From the NCBI GenBank assembly GCA_033961575.1, contig CM066737.1, forward strand, positions 64,128,771-64,192,770: DNA of 64,000 bases. Direction: 5' to 3'. This document shows, one piece after another, positions 1 to 10,718 of this stretch. The position numbers and the translations under genes were made by a program. This DNA comes from Aselliscus stoliczkanus (lineage: Eukaryota > Chordata > Mammalia > Chiroptera > Hipposideridae). The stretch's first letter is position 1. The number at the start of each line of letters is the position of its first letter. The notes beneath the pieces were generated by a model. The model saw nothing but the letters and a program-made list of their open reading frames with translations, was not told the DNA's origin and ran no database searches.

Positions 1-130
1 ATGATAGAGTATCAATTCATTTATTCATCCAGCACTTATCAATTTTCTACTGAAAATGTATTGTGTCCAGGGTCCTGGGCAGAGAGAAATATGAAGCTGA
101 TACAGCTCCAGTGCCTAAAAGTGGAAGCTC
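1..130. repeat. Possible ancient MIR/L2-class fragment at window edge
   Basis: An attcatttattcatccagc-type start followed by an imperfect 'fraction of sequence to clipped poly-purine' layout recalls the very old mammalian repeats that also occur near 7,215 and 57,700. Divergence is high and the left edge is cut by the window, so this is only a weak call. Confidence 0.25.
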
Positions 131-484
131 ATAGCCCACAGCAGAGGAGAAGGTACGTATGTAAGTAAATAACTATAGGAGTGCAATAGATGCTATCATG
201 GAATGTTGCACCAAGTTTTCCAGAAATACAGGGGAAATAATAAGTTATTCTCCTGGGAGAATTAAGAAATTTCACAGAAAAAAAGTCTTTGAGTTGGGCC
301 TTAAATGATGAATAAGATTTTGCCTGATGAAAAAAAAAAGAAAGGTCTGCCAAGCAAATTAATACCATGTTAAAAAAAAAATCACAGCAGTCTGGAGAAA
401 AAATGAGGCAAAGAAGGAAGGATGAAAAGATGTGACTGAAGTGTTCAAAATGTCTGGTTGAAAGTATTAAAGAGTTTTAGTAAT

Positions 485-665
485 AATTGTATCCCAAACC
501 TCTCTGATCATAAAAAAATCTCCTGGGTGCTTTGTAAAAATACAGATTACCTGATCCTACTCCTGGAAGTTTGTATTCAAAAGATCTGGGATAGAAGGAA
601 TCTTTTTTTTTAATGGTCCCCATGTCATTACAGTAATTAGCCAGGTTTGGGAAACTACGTTCTAA
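485..665. mobile_element. MER20-like hAT-Charlie remnant
   Basis: The stretch runs from atcccaaacctctctgatca to ccaggtttgggaaactacg, which are imperfect inverted ends. The interior has the 'aaatacagatt...ggtctgggat' layout typical of the old eutherian nonautonomous hAT family MER20. Family name is from memory; the inverted ends are visible in the sequence. Confidence 0.5.
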
Positions 666-1155
666 CACGCTAATTAAATTTTAATGTGCAAAAGATTTAC
701 ACAGAGGCCTTGTAAAATGCATATTCTGATTCAGTTGGTGTAGAGCAAAGGGTCAGCAAACATTTGAGACGGAAGAGCCCCCAGGGGTCGGCAAACTGCG
801 GCTCGCGAGCCACATGTGGCTCTTTGGGTATGTACATGTGGCTCTGAAGTAAAATTGAAAATGAAAATAAAACTACCATAGTTTCATTTATAAAAATTTT
901 AAAGGATATTCACATAATGGTGATTATGTAAAAATATATTTCTATTTCTCAAATAATTTTTCTATTGCTGTGAGGGACAGGATTGGCTCTTCCAGGGGTC
1001 AGCAGACTTTTGAGATGGAATGTATCCAAAGAGCTGCATGTGGCTCACGAGCCACAGTTTGCCGACCTGTGGTCTAGGGTGAGATCTGATATTCTGCGTT
1101 TCTCACAAGATTCCAGGTGATGATATTGCTGCTGGTTATGAACTACACTTAGACC
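666..1155. mobile_element. Second MER20-like remnant, split by a younger hAT element
   Basis: The left half (to about 745) ends in attctgattcagttggtg. The right half resumes at gtctagggtgagatctg and continues to ctggttatgaactacac, as expected for the second half of MER20. The two halves flank the element at 746-1071, so the MER20 copy was there first. Confidence 0.5.
746..1071. mobile_element. Nonautonomous hAT element with subterminal palindromes
   Basis: The right end, read inward, is cacaggtcggcaaactg, and an internal left-hand match caggggtcggcaaactg lies at about 788. Both continue into the motif ggctcgcgagccacatg, itself a palindrome around the GCGAGC core. The flanking 8-mers gtgtagag (738-745) and gtctaggg (1072-1079) match at 6 of 8 positions, which fits an aged hAT target duplication. 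A further internal copy of the outer end (ggggtcagcagacttttgag, about 997) suggests a composite or internally duplicated element. There is no transposase frame. hAT bursts are well known in bats. Confidence 0.6.
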
Positions 1156-1544
1156 CATACTAAGGAAATAAGGGATATACCAAGCCATAGACATTTTTAA
1201 GCAGTAACATGTCCATATTTGTTTTGGGAATTTCACTCTGATACTGATGTAGTGAATGGATTTGTGTGGTAGACAAGAGTAGAAACAGGAAAAGATGAGT
1301 AGAAGGCTATTGTCATAATCTTGTTGTGAGGCAATGATATTAAAGTGTAGAAATGGCAGGAATGGAAAAGAGGACGGACATATTTTACAAATAGTTCTGA
1401 TGGAGATGCATAGGACGTTGTGACTAGATGGTGTGACAGGAGCATGATGAGGAAATGGGACAAATCTTTTGGCAGCTAGTGTCTGTATTTAGATTCAGAA
1501 AATAAGTTTTTCAGAAAGATAATTATTTAGGACATATTGCATTT

Positions 1545-1580
1545 GTATTAGTCAGCGTTCTCCAGAGAAACAGAATCAAC

Positions 1581-1623
<43 letters not shown>
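1545..1623. repeat. Start of an L1M-type 3'-end repeat followed by (TG)n
   Basis: The sequence gtattagtcagcgttctcc is the familiar start of an old L1-type repeat also seen at 11,115. It runs straight into an uninterrupted TG tract at 1584-1623. The rest of this repeat resumes at about 2,420 after two DNA transposons. Confidence 0.5.
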
Positions 1624-1624
<1 letters not shown>

Positions 1625-1626
<2 letters not shown>

Positions 1627-1847
1627 GTGTCAAAAATGTATATACATTTTAAGAAAGGAAAACTGTTAAAATCGTAATAATATATACGGATAACATAAGA
1701 TGAGTACAAGTTACGTTTGACTACTGCAATTATAAGAGGTGCTCAAAGTGGTTACCATCGGTGTCCAGACACTTCTGATTAAGGTGAACTACTGCTTGAG
1801 CAATGTTGACCGAAGTGTCCACTTGTATATATAGTTTTGGCACTGTA
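1625..1847 (-). mobile_element. Tc1/mariner-like element with transposase C-terminal remnant
   Basis: The element is flanked by TA on both sides and has ends tggtgtcaaaaatg and agttttggcactg. On the minus strand a short frame across about 1,735-1,822 reads through a C...G.HFEHLL-like block, which resembles the end of some Tc1/mariner transposases. The plus-strand half after the left end (aagaaagg...ataacataagatgagtaca) matches, in reverse, the shorter element at 16,676-16,805, so the two belong to one family. The family name is not recognised. Confidence 0.5.
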
Positions 1848-1849
1848 TA

Positions 1850-2420
1850 CGAGGTCTTACAATTAAGTTAGCGAACTTGTTGCAATAATGTTGCTGAACT
1901 TTTTTTGATATCAGAGGGATTATTCATTTTGAATTTGTACCAACTCAACAAACAATTAACCATGTTTACTATTTGGAAGTGCTGAAAAGGCTGTGTGAAA
2001 AATTAGATGACCTGAACTTTTCCCCAGTAATTCATGGCTCTTGCATCACGACAATGCACCAGCTCACACAGCACTGTCTGTGAGGGAGTTTTTAGCCAGT
2101 AAACAACTAACTATATTGGAACACCCTCCCTACTCACCTGATCTGGCCCCCAATGACTTCTTTCTTTACCAAAGATAAAGGAAATATTGAAAGGAAGACA
2201 TTTTGATGACATTCAGGACATCAAGGATAATATGACAACAGCTCTGATGGCCATTCCAGAAAAAAGAGTTCCCGAATTGCTTTGAAGAGTGGACTAGGCA
2301 TTAGCATTGGTGCATAACTTCCCAAGGGAAGTACTTCCAAGGTGACTGTAGTGATATTGAGCAATGTGGTATGTAGCACTTTTTCTAGGATGAGTTTGCG
2401 AACGTAATTGTCTGACTCGT
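1850..2420 (+). mobile_element. Internally deleted mariner element, degraded transposase
   Basis: Terminal inverted repeats are cgaggtcttacaattaagtt on the left and, reversed, cgagtcagacaattacgtt on the right. Between them lies the second half of a mariner transposase, recognisable from the block DIRGIIHFEFVPTQQTINH and the downstream HHDNAPAHTA catalytic block (second Asp). The first half of the gene, with the DNA-binding domain, is missing. Stops and frameshifts make it non-coding. Length is about 570 bp against roughly 1.3 kb for an intact mariner. A second copy with the same layout lies at 13,824-14,380. Confidence 0.75.
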
Positions 2421-2437
2421 GTGTGTGTATGTGTATG

Positions 2438-2477
<40 letters not shown>

Positions 2478-2720
2478 CAGATTTATTTTAAGGAATTGGC
2501 TGATGAAGCTATGGAGGCTTGGCAAGTCCAAAATCGAATGAGGGTAGATCTGTTAGCTGGAGACTCAGGGAAGAGGTGCAGTCCAAGTCCAAAGGCAGCC
2601 TGCTGGCAAAATTCTTTCTTGCTTGAAGGAGGTCAGTCTTTGCAAATGATTTGATGATGCCTAATCACACAATATGAATGTCCAATAATATTCTGTTTAA
2701 AGGTAAATAAATAATAGCCA
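2421..2720. repeat. (GATA)n tract and remainder of the L1M-type 3'-end repeat
   Basis: A short TG/TA run leads into about nine ATAG units (2438-2475). The downstream part, from aaggaattggctgatgaagc to gaaggaggtcagtctttg, parallels the repeats near 11,115 and 31,690. Together with 1545-1623 it forms one repeat opened by DNA transposon insertion. Confidence 0.5.
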
Positions 2721-2830
2721 TCTATTTAATAGAAAATAATGTGGGTCTTAAATACAATGTGGTACGTGAGTTTTTCATCGGCTCTGTGAATAGTTAGAGA
2801 TTTCTCAAATGTGATTTAAAAGATTTCCAG

Positions 2831-3280
2831 GGCCGGCTGAATGGCGCATTGGTTAAGAGCTGGTTTTGGGATGCCAGCGGCCCCGGTTCGGATCCCACAC
2901 ATGAGGGCCGGTGACACTGCCCTCCACAGCTAACAGCAGCTCCACCTGGAGCTGGGCTGTGCAAGCCCCAGTGACGGAGTAGGCTGCAGCCCCTTCTGCA
3001 GTGGGCTGCCATAGGCTACAGTGAGTGGCCGGCAGCCAGCGTGAGCGGCCGGCATCTGGTGTGAGCTGCCAATAGCAGGGGTGAGCGACCATCCAGAGGC
3101 CGGCGACTGATCTGCCTCATCTGGGAAGAGCACAATGAGGATACCAACATGGGCCAGTGAATCAACGTCCCCCGCAACTAGACTGAAGAACAAAAGGACA
3201 GCAACTTGTCTGTTGCCCTTCCCTGATTCCCCAACGCTGTTCCCCTCCCCCAATTCCCCAATAAAATCTTAAAAAAAAAA
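2831..3280 (+). mobile_element. Long tRNA-derived SINE (form L)
   Basis: The head (about 80 bp) is tRNA-like, with a B-box-like ggttcggatccc. A body of about 330 bp follows and ends aataaaatctt plus poly(A), i.e. an AATAAA signal followed by a TCTT(T) pol III terminator-like end, the T+ SINE layout. Target duplication aaagatttccag is exact at 2819-2830 and 3281-3292. The same form occurs at 7703, 18478, 19978, 22678, 27090, 47175 and 61932. Confidence 0.9.
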
Positions 3281-3534
3281 AAAGATTTCCAGTAAAGGAG
3301 GTGAAGACACATTGTCAGGTCCCTTATATCCCTATGCAGCACTTCAAACGCACCACTTCTGTTTTTATCTGTTTTGCACATTGATCAATTTTGAGACTTT
3401 TTAAATAAAGAGATAATTCCAAAACCTAACCTCCTCCATATTTTAAGAACCAAGGATAAAGAATATTAAATATCATCAAAAGATTTTCATGATATATTGA
3501 TAAAAAAGCATGATATAAAACAGTATGTTTTGCC

Positions 3535-3660
3535 ATCTATCTGATTTTGGCAAGGTATTTAACAACTCTATTTCATTCTCATTATTTAAAAATGAGGTTA
3601 GTAATAGTATTTTTCTCACAGTATTGTTTTGAAGATTAAATTATCTAATTATTTTCTGGA
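3535..3660 (+). mobile_element. MIR-like SINE remnant
   Basis: The order 'ttggcaaggtatttaacaac ... aaaatgaggttagtaatagt ... gaagattaaattat' matches the MIR core. It is highly diverged. Confidence 0.45.
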
Positions 3661-4440
3661 AATTAATAAGTGTTCTATAATAGAAAAGATTCTCAAAAGA
3701 AAAGAATACACCAAATGCCTACAGTGATTAACTCAAATTGTGAGATTGCACGTAATTATTTCCTTTATTGCCTTATCTCAGTTTTATCATTTTTTCTATA
3801 ATGGTCACATACTATTTCTAGTCAACAAAAGCATAATAGATGTTGTTGAAAAGAATAAAGACAGCTCCATGAACAGGGAGTGCTGTCTGTATTGTACAGT
3901 GATGGTGACTGTGGCTGTATGGCTTCATTACCATCAATAAAACCTGTCATTGATTGAAGCTATTTCTTTGCCTTGTAAGCTCTGAAATAGCAACTTCCCC
4001 TGTTATTGAAATAAATAAAAATGGCCTATCTGCTACAGATGATGATCATGTTTTTGCAGTTGTGTTTCAGTAGTAATGGCTTAACTTTGTGGCTCTCGGA
4101 TTCTTTGTGCGAAGTATTTTGGAAGCATTGTTTTTAGTTGACTTGGTTCAAGGATCTTTTCATATTCTTACTGAAATAGGGTATATAGTTATGCGAAAAA
4201 GTGCCCCCTTCCAATGATGTCCAATATTGTCATGACTATTTTTTTATTTTTATGAGTCTTTTCCACCTGTATATTAAGATGAAGTTTAACCTACTTATAC
4301 ACTCCAGATTTTGTTGAATGGTTCTATTAGCAAAAGAAACCACATATATGCTAGGAATGATTTACCAAATAATTCTAGGGTAGGAAATAGGTGAACAGGA
4401 ATACAAACTAGGGTATTTATAAATTTAATGAACATCACCA
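3661..4440. other. No recognisable gene or named repeat
   Basis: AT-rich sequence. The 66-codon frame at 3740-3940 has no family features. I see nothing else to annotate here. Confidence 0.5.
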
Positions 4441-4460
4441 CTATTTCCTATGAAATTTTT

Positions 4461-4561
4461 TTTTTAAGAGGGCAGTGTCATTGGCCCTCATATGTGGGAT
4501 CCGAACCAGGGCCACTGGTGTCCCAAGCCAGCTCTTAACCACTGCGCCACTCGGCCGGCCC
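4461..4561 (-). mobile_element. Short tRNA-derived SINE (form S)
   Basis: Only the tRNA-like head is present: reversed, it reads ggccggccgagtggcgcagt to ccctctt, then the A tail. Target duplication cctatgaaattttt occurs on both sides. The head is the same as in the long form. Confidence 0.9.
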
Positions 4562-4574
4562 TCCTATGAAATTT

Positions 4575-6050
4575 TTATGGAACCAGTTCCCATGTGTTTG
4601 CTCTCTTTTCAGGTACATGTGGACTAGAAACTGGTTGACACCATATTGCTCATCCTCTGTTTTATGATTTCTAATTTAATTCCATTGTGGTCAGAGAAGA
4701 TACTTAGTATGATTTGAATCTGTTTAAGTTTTATGGACTTGTTCTGTGGCCCAAAATATGGTCTACCTGCTAAATGTTCTGTGTGCATTTGGAAAGAATG
4801 TGTGTGCTGCAGTTGAGTGGAATATTCTATAAATATCAATTAGGACAAGCTGATGGATAGTGTTATTCAAAGCTATTATATCCTTGATGATCATCTGACC
4901 ATTTATTTTGTCATTTATTGAAGGTGGTATTTAAATCTTTGACTACATTATGGATTTGTTCATTTCTCCTTGGAGTGATATTAGGTTTTCTCTTATAATT
5001 TGGAGCTCTGTTGTGAGGAGCATGAACATTTAAGATTGTTCCATCTTGATGATGCCTTCTTGGCCATCTCTTGATTCTTTATCATTATCAAAATATTTTG
5101 TTTAATCATTGTAATATTTTCTGTCCTGAAACCCACTTTGTTGATTATTAATATAGTTACTCCAGCTTTCTTTTGACTCATATTAGCATGGTATACATTT
5201 TTGCATCCTTTTACTTTTAACTTATTTGTGTGTTTACATTTTTATAGTGTGTTTCTTTTAGGCAGTATATAGCTGGGTCTTGCATTTCTATCCAATCTGA
5301 CCAATTCTAACTTTTAATTCAGAAAGTTCAAACCTTTACATTTAATGTGATTATTTGGTTAATTAGATTTAAGACTATTATCTTGATATGTGTGTTATGT
5401 TTGTGCCCCCTGTTCTTTGTTCCCTTTATGTCCTCTTGTTCAGCCTTCTTTTCTATGGAGTGATTTTTGTATTCCCCTTTTTACCTTTGTTTGCTTATCA
5501 GAAATAGCCTTTTGGTGTTTTTTTTTTTCTGTTTTAGTGATTGCTTTAGGGTTTAGAGTACATATCTCATGTCTTTAACTTTTCATAGTCTACCTTCAAG
5601 TTCTATTATAGTTCTTCATATATAGTATAAGAACCTTACAACAGTATACAGTAAAACCTTGGATTGCAAGTAACTTGGTTTGTGAGTGTTCCACAAGACC
5701 AGTAAACATTTCTAATACATTTAACTTGCTAAATGAGAAATGTCTTGCAATACGAGTAGTTTGTTTCTGGAACAAATTATGCTTGCAAACCGAGTACATT
5801 TTAATGTGGTAAATGAGCCATGTCTTGCCATTCAGCTTGTTTCCAGAACGAATTATGCTCACAAACCAAGGTATTACTATACTTTGAATTCATTCCTCCT
5901 TCCTTTATGTGATTGTTGTTCTATATTTTAAACTCCATAATTTTTTGTTATTTTTGTTTAATGTCAATTCTCTTTTCAGAATATTAAATAATTTTAAAAA
6001 GTTTATGTTTACCAATGTAGTTACTATTTCTGGTGCCCTTAATTCATTTG
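4575..6050 (-). mobile_element. L1 fragment, ORF2 endonuclease region, antisense
   Basis: Minus-strand frames match the L1 ORF2 N-terminal endonuclease region in order: MSQKKAGVTILIINKVGF at about 5,180-5,120, then a NVHAPHNRAPNY-like block, then a HILGHRTSP and FSDHNGIKLEI-like block down to about 4,640. All are broken by stops. The element is split by the inverted-repeat element at 5649-5879 and has no visible 3' end, so it is a degraded internal piece. Confidence 0.75.
5649..5879. mobile_element. Tc1/mariner-type inverted-repeat element (about 231 bp)
   Basis: Left end cagtaaaaccttggattgc and the reversed right end tagtaataccttggtttgtg are inverted copies. TA dinucleotides lie at 5647-5648 and 5880-5881. 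The interior repeats related phrases (tgtcttgcaatacgag, tgtcttgccattcag), so part of it is internally duplicated. It sits inside L1 sequence and is therefore younger than that L1. Confidence 0.7.
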
Positions 6051-6234
6051 TGTGGATCAATGTAAAAAGTTAAAATGGGAGAAGAGGAAGTAAGGATAGC
6101 AAGTATAGGCAAATTGAAAAGTTGCTATGACGAGGTGCAGAAAAGAGGGGCAGTTACTAAAGGAAAGTGTGAGATCAAGGGAGATTAAAAAATAATAATA
6201 ATAGTAGTGATAGAATAATAATAGTAATAATACT

Positions 6235-6296
6235 GATACAGCACTTACCAAGCCCAAGGTACAGTTCTAAGTAGTTTACCTATGCTCACTCATTTA

Positions 6297-6337
<41 letters not shown>

Positions 6338-6480
6338 TGCAGATACTAAAATTATGTTCATTAACAAATGAGAAAATTGAGGCACAGAGAAGTGGGATAA
6401 CTTGCTGAAGTCCACACTGCAGTAGGTGGTAGAAAGGGAGGTATTGCAGAATGTTTGCATGCTAATGGGAATGATCCAAA
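6235..6480 (-). mobile_element. MIR SINE interrupted by a (CA)n microsatellite
   Basis: The left part (gcacttaccaagcccaaggt ... ctcatttaattc) and right part (aaaattgaggcacagagaag ... cttgctgaagtccacac) are consecutive pieces of MIR in reverse orientation. A pure CA tract at 6300-6334 lies between them. Confidence 0.75.
6300..6334. repeat. (CA)n microsatellite
   Basis: Seventeen uninterrupted CA units, located inside a MIR copy. Confidence 0.95.
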
Positions 6481-7214
6481 GAGAGGGAAATAAGACATGA
6501 GGCCATCAGCTGAGTGCAAGGATGGGGCAAAAGGTATTAGAGGCTGAAGAGAAAGCAGACAGTATGATTTAATCTTCATGGAGTGTAGAGAGTTAATTCA
6601 TTAGAGAAATGCAGTAAGATTGTGAAGCAGCGTTAATGGTCCACTTGAAGCTTTGTATTATGCATTGAAAGTGAGATGAGTTGTCACATTGGTGTTTTTT
6701 TCCAGTCATGTCCAGTTGCCCAGGATAGCATAGAGTAGGTATAGAATTAGGGATTTTTCCATGATGATGGAAGAGGGAGAAAAGAACAAGGGATTTGAAA
6801 GCATGCAATGGAGTTGGAATGTGATAGATCATGGTGTTTAAACTGGATAAGGAGAGAAATGAGGACATGATGGTGAGAGACTCTGAAAAGGTAGAAGGAT
6901 AGATACATTGTAAGTCCCAGTGAGATAAAATGATTTTTATAGTTCAGTTATGAGTGGGAATAGGCTGGAAAGATAGGAGATGGTGACTAGAGATGTGGAT
7001 GCATGAAGCTGAGATTATGGAAGCGTTGTAGTTAGTGGTAATGACAGGATCTAGGGTTATATCCATGGGGCTAAGCAGCTGAAGTAGGTTGCAGGACAAG
7101 ATCAATGCAAGAAAGGATGTTAAGAAATAGAGAAGCCATGATATTAAGAGGACTATTCACGTACATATGAAATCACTCAGAATTATGAGTCAGGGCTAGT
7201 ACCCATGTTAATTT
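6481..7214. other. Purine-rich sequence with no assigned gene or repeat
   Basis: The plus strand is rich in GAGA/GGAA-type words. The general texture resembles old mammalian interspersed repeats, but I cannot name one. Frames of 72-91 codons on the minus strand show no family signature. Confidence 0.4.
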
Positions 7215-7370
7215 GGTCATTAGTTCATTCACTCATTTAGTCAGTAAATACCAGTTGAATACTTTTCTTTGATTTAGACATTTTATCAGGTGCTAGCAAT
7301 ACATTAAAGAAAAGACAAAGCCCAGTGCCTCAAGTAACATATTTTAGTTGGATAGATAATACATAAATAT
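7215..7370. repeat. Ancient MIR/L2-class repeat
   Basis: The series 'ttcattcactcatttagtca ... catcaggtgctagcaatac ... agtgcctcaagtaac' matches the common old repeat that starts 'ttcattcattca...gtgccaggcac'. High divergence. Confidence 0.4.
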
Positions 7371-7702
7371 ATAATATAATGTGAGGTAATGCTAATGCTA
7401 TGAAGGAAATTGCGCAGAGTAAGTGAATGTTTTAATGGGCATAAGCATGTATTCCTACATTATTTTAGATAGCATTTGTGTCAAAGAGCAAGTCACACAA
7501 ATGTCAGGGAATAATACCTTTAGGCAGAGGAACAAACAAGTGCAATGATCCTGAGGTGAGAATGCACTTGTCCTACTCAAGGGCAACGTAACTAGAGTAA
7601 AGTGAGCAGGGGGCGAGTGGTAGATGGAGTTGGAAAGAAAGGTAGGACACGGCTATTGGGCTGTTTTGAGCAGGGTGATCACATAATCTGAGTAATGCTT
7701 TT

Positions 7703-8131
7703 TTTTTTTTTTAAGATTTTATTGGGGAATTGAGGGAGGGGAACAGCATTGGGGAATAGGGGAAGGGGAACAGACAAGTTGCTGTCTTTTTGTTCTTCAG
7801 TCTAGTTGCAGAGGTCGTTGCTTCACTGGCCCATGTTGGTATCTTTATTGCGCTCTTCCCGGATGAGGCAGATCGGTCGCCGGCCTCTGGATGGTCACTC
7901 ACCGTGGCTCTTGGCAGCTCACGCTGGCTGCCGGCCACTCACTGTAGCCTATGGCAGCCCACTGCAGCAGGGGCTGCAGCCAACACCATCGACGGGGCTC
8001 GTACAGCCCAGCTCCAGGTGGAGCTGTTGTTAGCTGTAGAGGGCCGTGTCACTGGCCCTCATATGTGGGATCCGAACCAGGGCCACTGGCGTCCCAAGCC
8101 AGCTCTTAACCAATGTGCCACTCGGCCGGCC
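7703..8131 (-). mobile_element. Long tRNA-derived SINE (form L), antisense
   Basis: A T tract followed by aagattttattgggg (reverse of the AATAAAATCTT end) runs through to ctcggccggcc at the 5' end. Target duplication ctgagtaatgctttt is exact on both sides. Reading frames of up to 141 codons across it are by-products of the GC-rich antisense body. Confidence 0.9.
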
Positions 8132-8215
8132 CTGAGTAATGCTTTTAAAAAGATTTACTTTAGTTGTTATATGAAGAATAGACTAATGGAGATCACAGGT
8201 AGATTGTGTATTTAG

Positions 8216-10600
8216 GAGAAGCCATTTCTGTAGTTTGGGCAAGACATGACGATGTTGGGTATTGGGGATGATGATGATGGTGATGTATTACCTGAATTCT
8301 TTTCCATCCCACTCTTTTTACCACATTTGATTTAAGTTAGTTCAAAGATATATAGTGGTCTCGAAGGCAGAAAAATAAAAGACCAATCTTTTTTGGTCAA
8401 GTGTTGCCTTAGCTTGTAAAATGTGTCATATAAACAAGGGTCACCAATCTTAATGTTGAAATCCAAATTCATACAAATTAAGCTGTTCATGTAAAAAGTG
8501 TGAGGCAGTGAAAAACTGCAAGCAGAGGGAGAAGTGTTAAATAAAGAATAAAAGTAGCTAAAATCGTAGCATAATCACCTAGGTAATCTGTGCCGTATTG
8601 AAAGGGACATACCAGGGGACTTGGATGGTTCTTATTCAGACTATCTTGAAGGAGGCATTGCATTATACTTTCTAAATTGTGACGTACTATTCAAATATGA
8701 ATATTTGCTGTCCTTATTTTTTAATATTCTGATTTGGAAGAAGGAAAGATCATTTCTGGTAAATATGTACAATTTTTCTCCCTTTGGCTCTACTGGTATT
8801 AGAGAATGACAATGTTGGATCAAGAGCCTAGTTGTTTAAAAGTGAAAAGCCTGAAATGGAAAGGGGAAAACTGGAAGTAAAGGTACTGCCTCCAGGAGGA
8901 AAAAGAAAAAAAGCTGTTATTGGGTGCAGAAACTGTTTTAACACCAGAGCCATACGAGTGGAAAACAAGGGTTTCTGATTCTGAAAGAAAAAAAAGGTTT
9001 CTAACTGACCTATTGTAGTAACAGGAAAGTATTAGTATGTTTCTAGGTTTTATATTTATTTCTTCTTTCTTGCTTTCAATTATCTTTAGTTTCTGTATCT
9101 CTTTAATGACACATGTGTTTAATGTCATGGTAATATTTTAATAGTCAATTTGTCCTATAACAAGCAATCTTGAACTACATGTTGTGGTTGGGAAAGGTTT
9201 TTAAAATTATAGAAGTTAAAATGAGGTCGCTGTCCTCTGGGGACCTTACAATTAAGAGTTCACCTGGGAATGCCATCTTGAGATAACTACCCTAAATTAT
9301 GCTGTCAAGTGCCCAGGGGTCTCAGGGCCATGCCTGGCTGATTTAATCATAAGTAGTGACTGAGACATTAAGTCCTCAGAAAGTTTGTGTGTTTCAGTTG
9401 TCTGGAAAGAAGTGCAAGTGCCAATTTTTCTACCATAGTCCATTTTTTACTTCTTTAGAGTACCTCAGAAAACTGGCTTGTTAAAAGAAGTACCCATTTT
9501 ATTCATGGTTGCCAGCTGGAGAAAACTCTGTAGAGTAAATAAAAGAAAATCTATAGAACACCTATTGGTAATGATCTATATTGCACTTATATATTAATTT
9601 ACATTATATTTCAAGGGGTATTTGCATATATGATGCCACCATTTTGTGAGAAGAAGTGCTGGAACTGGTACCAGAAATAAGATTTAAGGGCAATCATTAT
9701 AGCTAAAGTGCAGTGGAAATTAAATATTAACACATTAGTAAAAGAAAACATAGTGCAAGATTTACTGATTTGAAAAGATTCAATTTGGGGCTGTCTTACC
9801 TTTTTATCTTCATTCATGGGGCAATTTGCTAAATCTTGACACACTGAATTATAGCTTTATCATTTCCTCCGTAAATAAATATCATTAAATTACTTTTGAC
9901 AAGCACCCATTAATGAAGAAAAACATGGGAAATTATAATCTTCACTATCTTTATGGGAAAAAATAATGATATAATCCATGCACTGCTGCTTAAGTACTTA
10001 ATTGCCAGATATCACTCAAGCTGAAACAAAATATACAGCAAATTCCTGTTGACTTCTCACTGGAAGTGACCAAATCCCATCCCTTTCTCCAGCCTGGGGT
10101 TTTAAGACACTGAAGAAGGAATTTGGCTAATCCATTGAAAATAGCTATGGAATGTAAAAAAAACGATGTAACCCATCTTCTCGATATGAACAGAAAATGT
10201 CTAGAGTACAGAAACAGTCTTGCAACATTGTAAAATACCTTACCCACATGCTGTTATATTCTTTTCCTGATCCTACTTATTTTTCATATTGCATCTTAAT
10301 TTTCATATGAGGGTGTTTTCTGCTTTTTAGAAATCTGACAAGAGGGAGTATGTTACACACTAATGATTAATTTTAGTGTTTATTTATGTAATTAGGCTCA
10401 AAGACTATATGAATTTGCTCAAGTTTTGAGATACCTTTCAATTTTCTGCCTTCAAAATCTTGGCCAAGGCTTTCCTGGTTACAGAAAACAACTGATCACT
10501 CAGCCCATGAGGGCTCCTTTTCACCATGTCCTTTAAAAATAAGCATAATGTACATTGTTTTTTCTCTGCTTTCTTTATTTTTGTTTTCCATTTTTAAAAT
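8216..10600. other. Long unassigned stretch
   Basis: No interspersed repeat that I recognise and no convincing coding frame. The longest frame is 102 codons on the minus strand (8820-9128), without domain features. A part around 10,330-10,450 is rich in TAAT-type words, but nothing specific can be claimed. Confidence 0.45.
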
Positions 10601-10611
10601 TAGCTATAGTG

Positions 10612-10718
10612 GGGCTGGCCGAGTGGCGCAGTGGTTAAGAACTGGCTTGGGAAGCCAGCGGCCCCAGTTCGATCCCACATATGAGGGCCAGTGACGCTGC
10701 CCTCAAAAAAAAAAAAAA
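10612..10718 (+). mobile_element. Short tRNA-derived SINE (form S)
   Basis: Head followed directly by a 14-A tail. The flanks attagctatagtg and attaggtatagtg are a target duplication with one mismatch. Confidence 0.9.

Noticed and set aside
7790..8215. 141-codon open frame
   Set aside because: Antisense SINE body plus flank; no host protein similarity recognised.
10630..10705. tRNA gene at SINE heads
   Set aside because: B-box-like motif and cloverleaf remnants are present, but the A tail and target duplication show SINE copies rather than tRNA genes.
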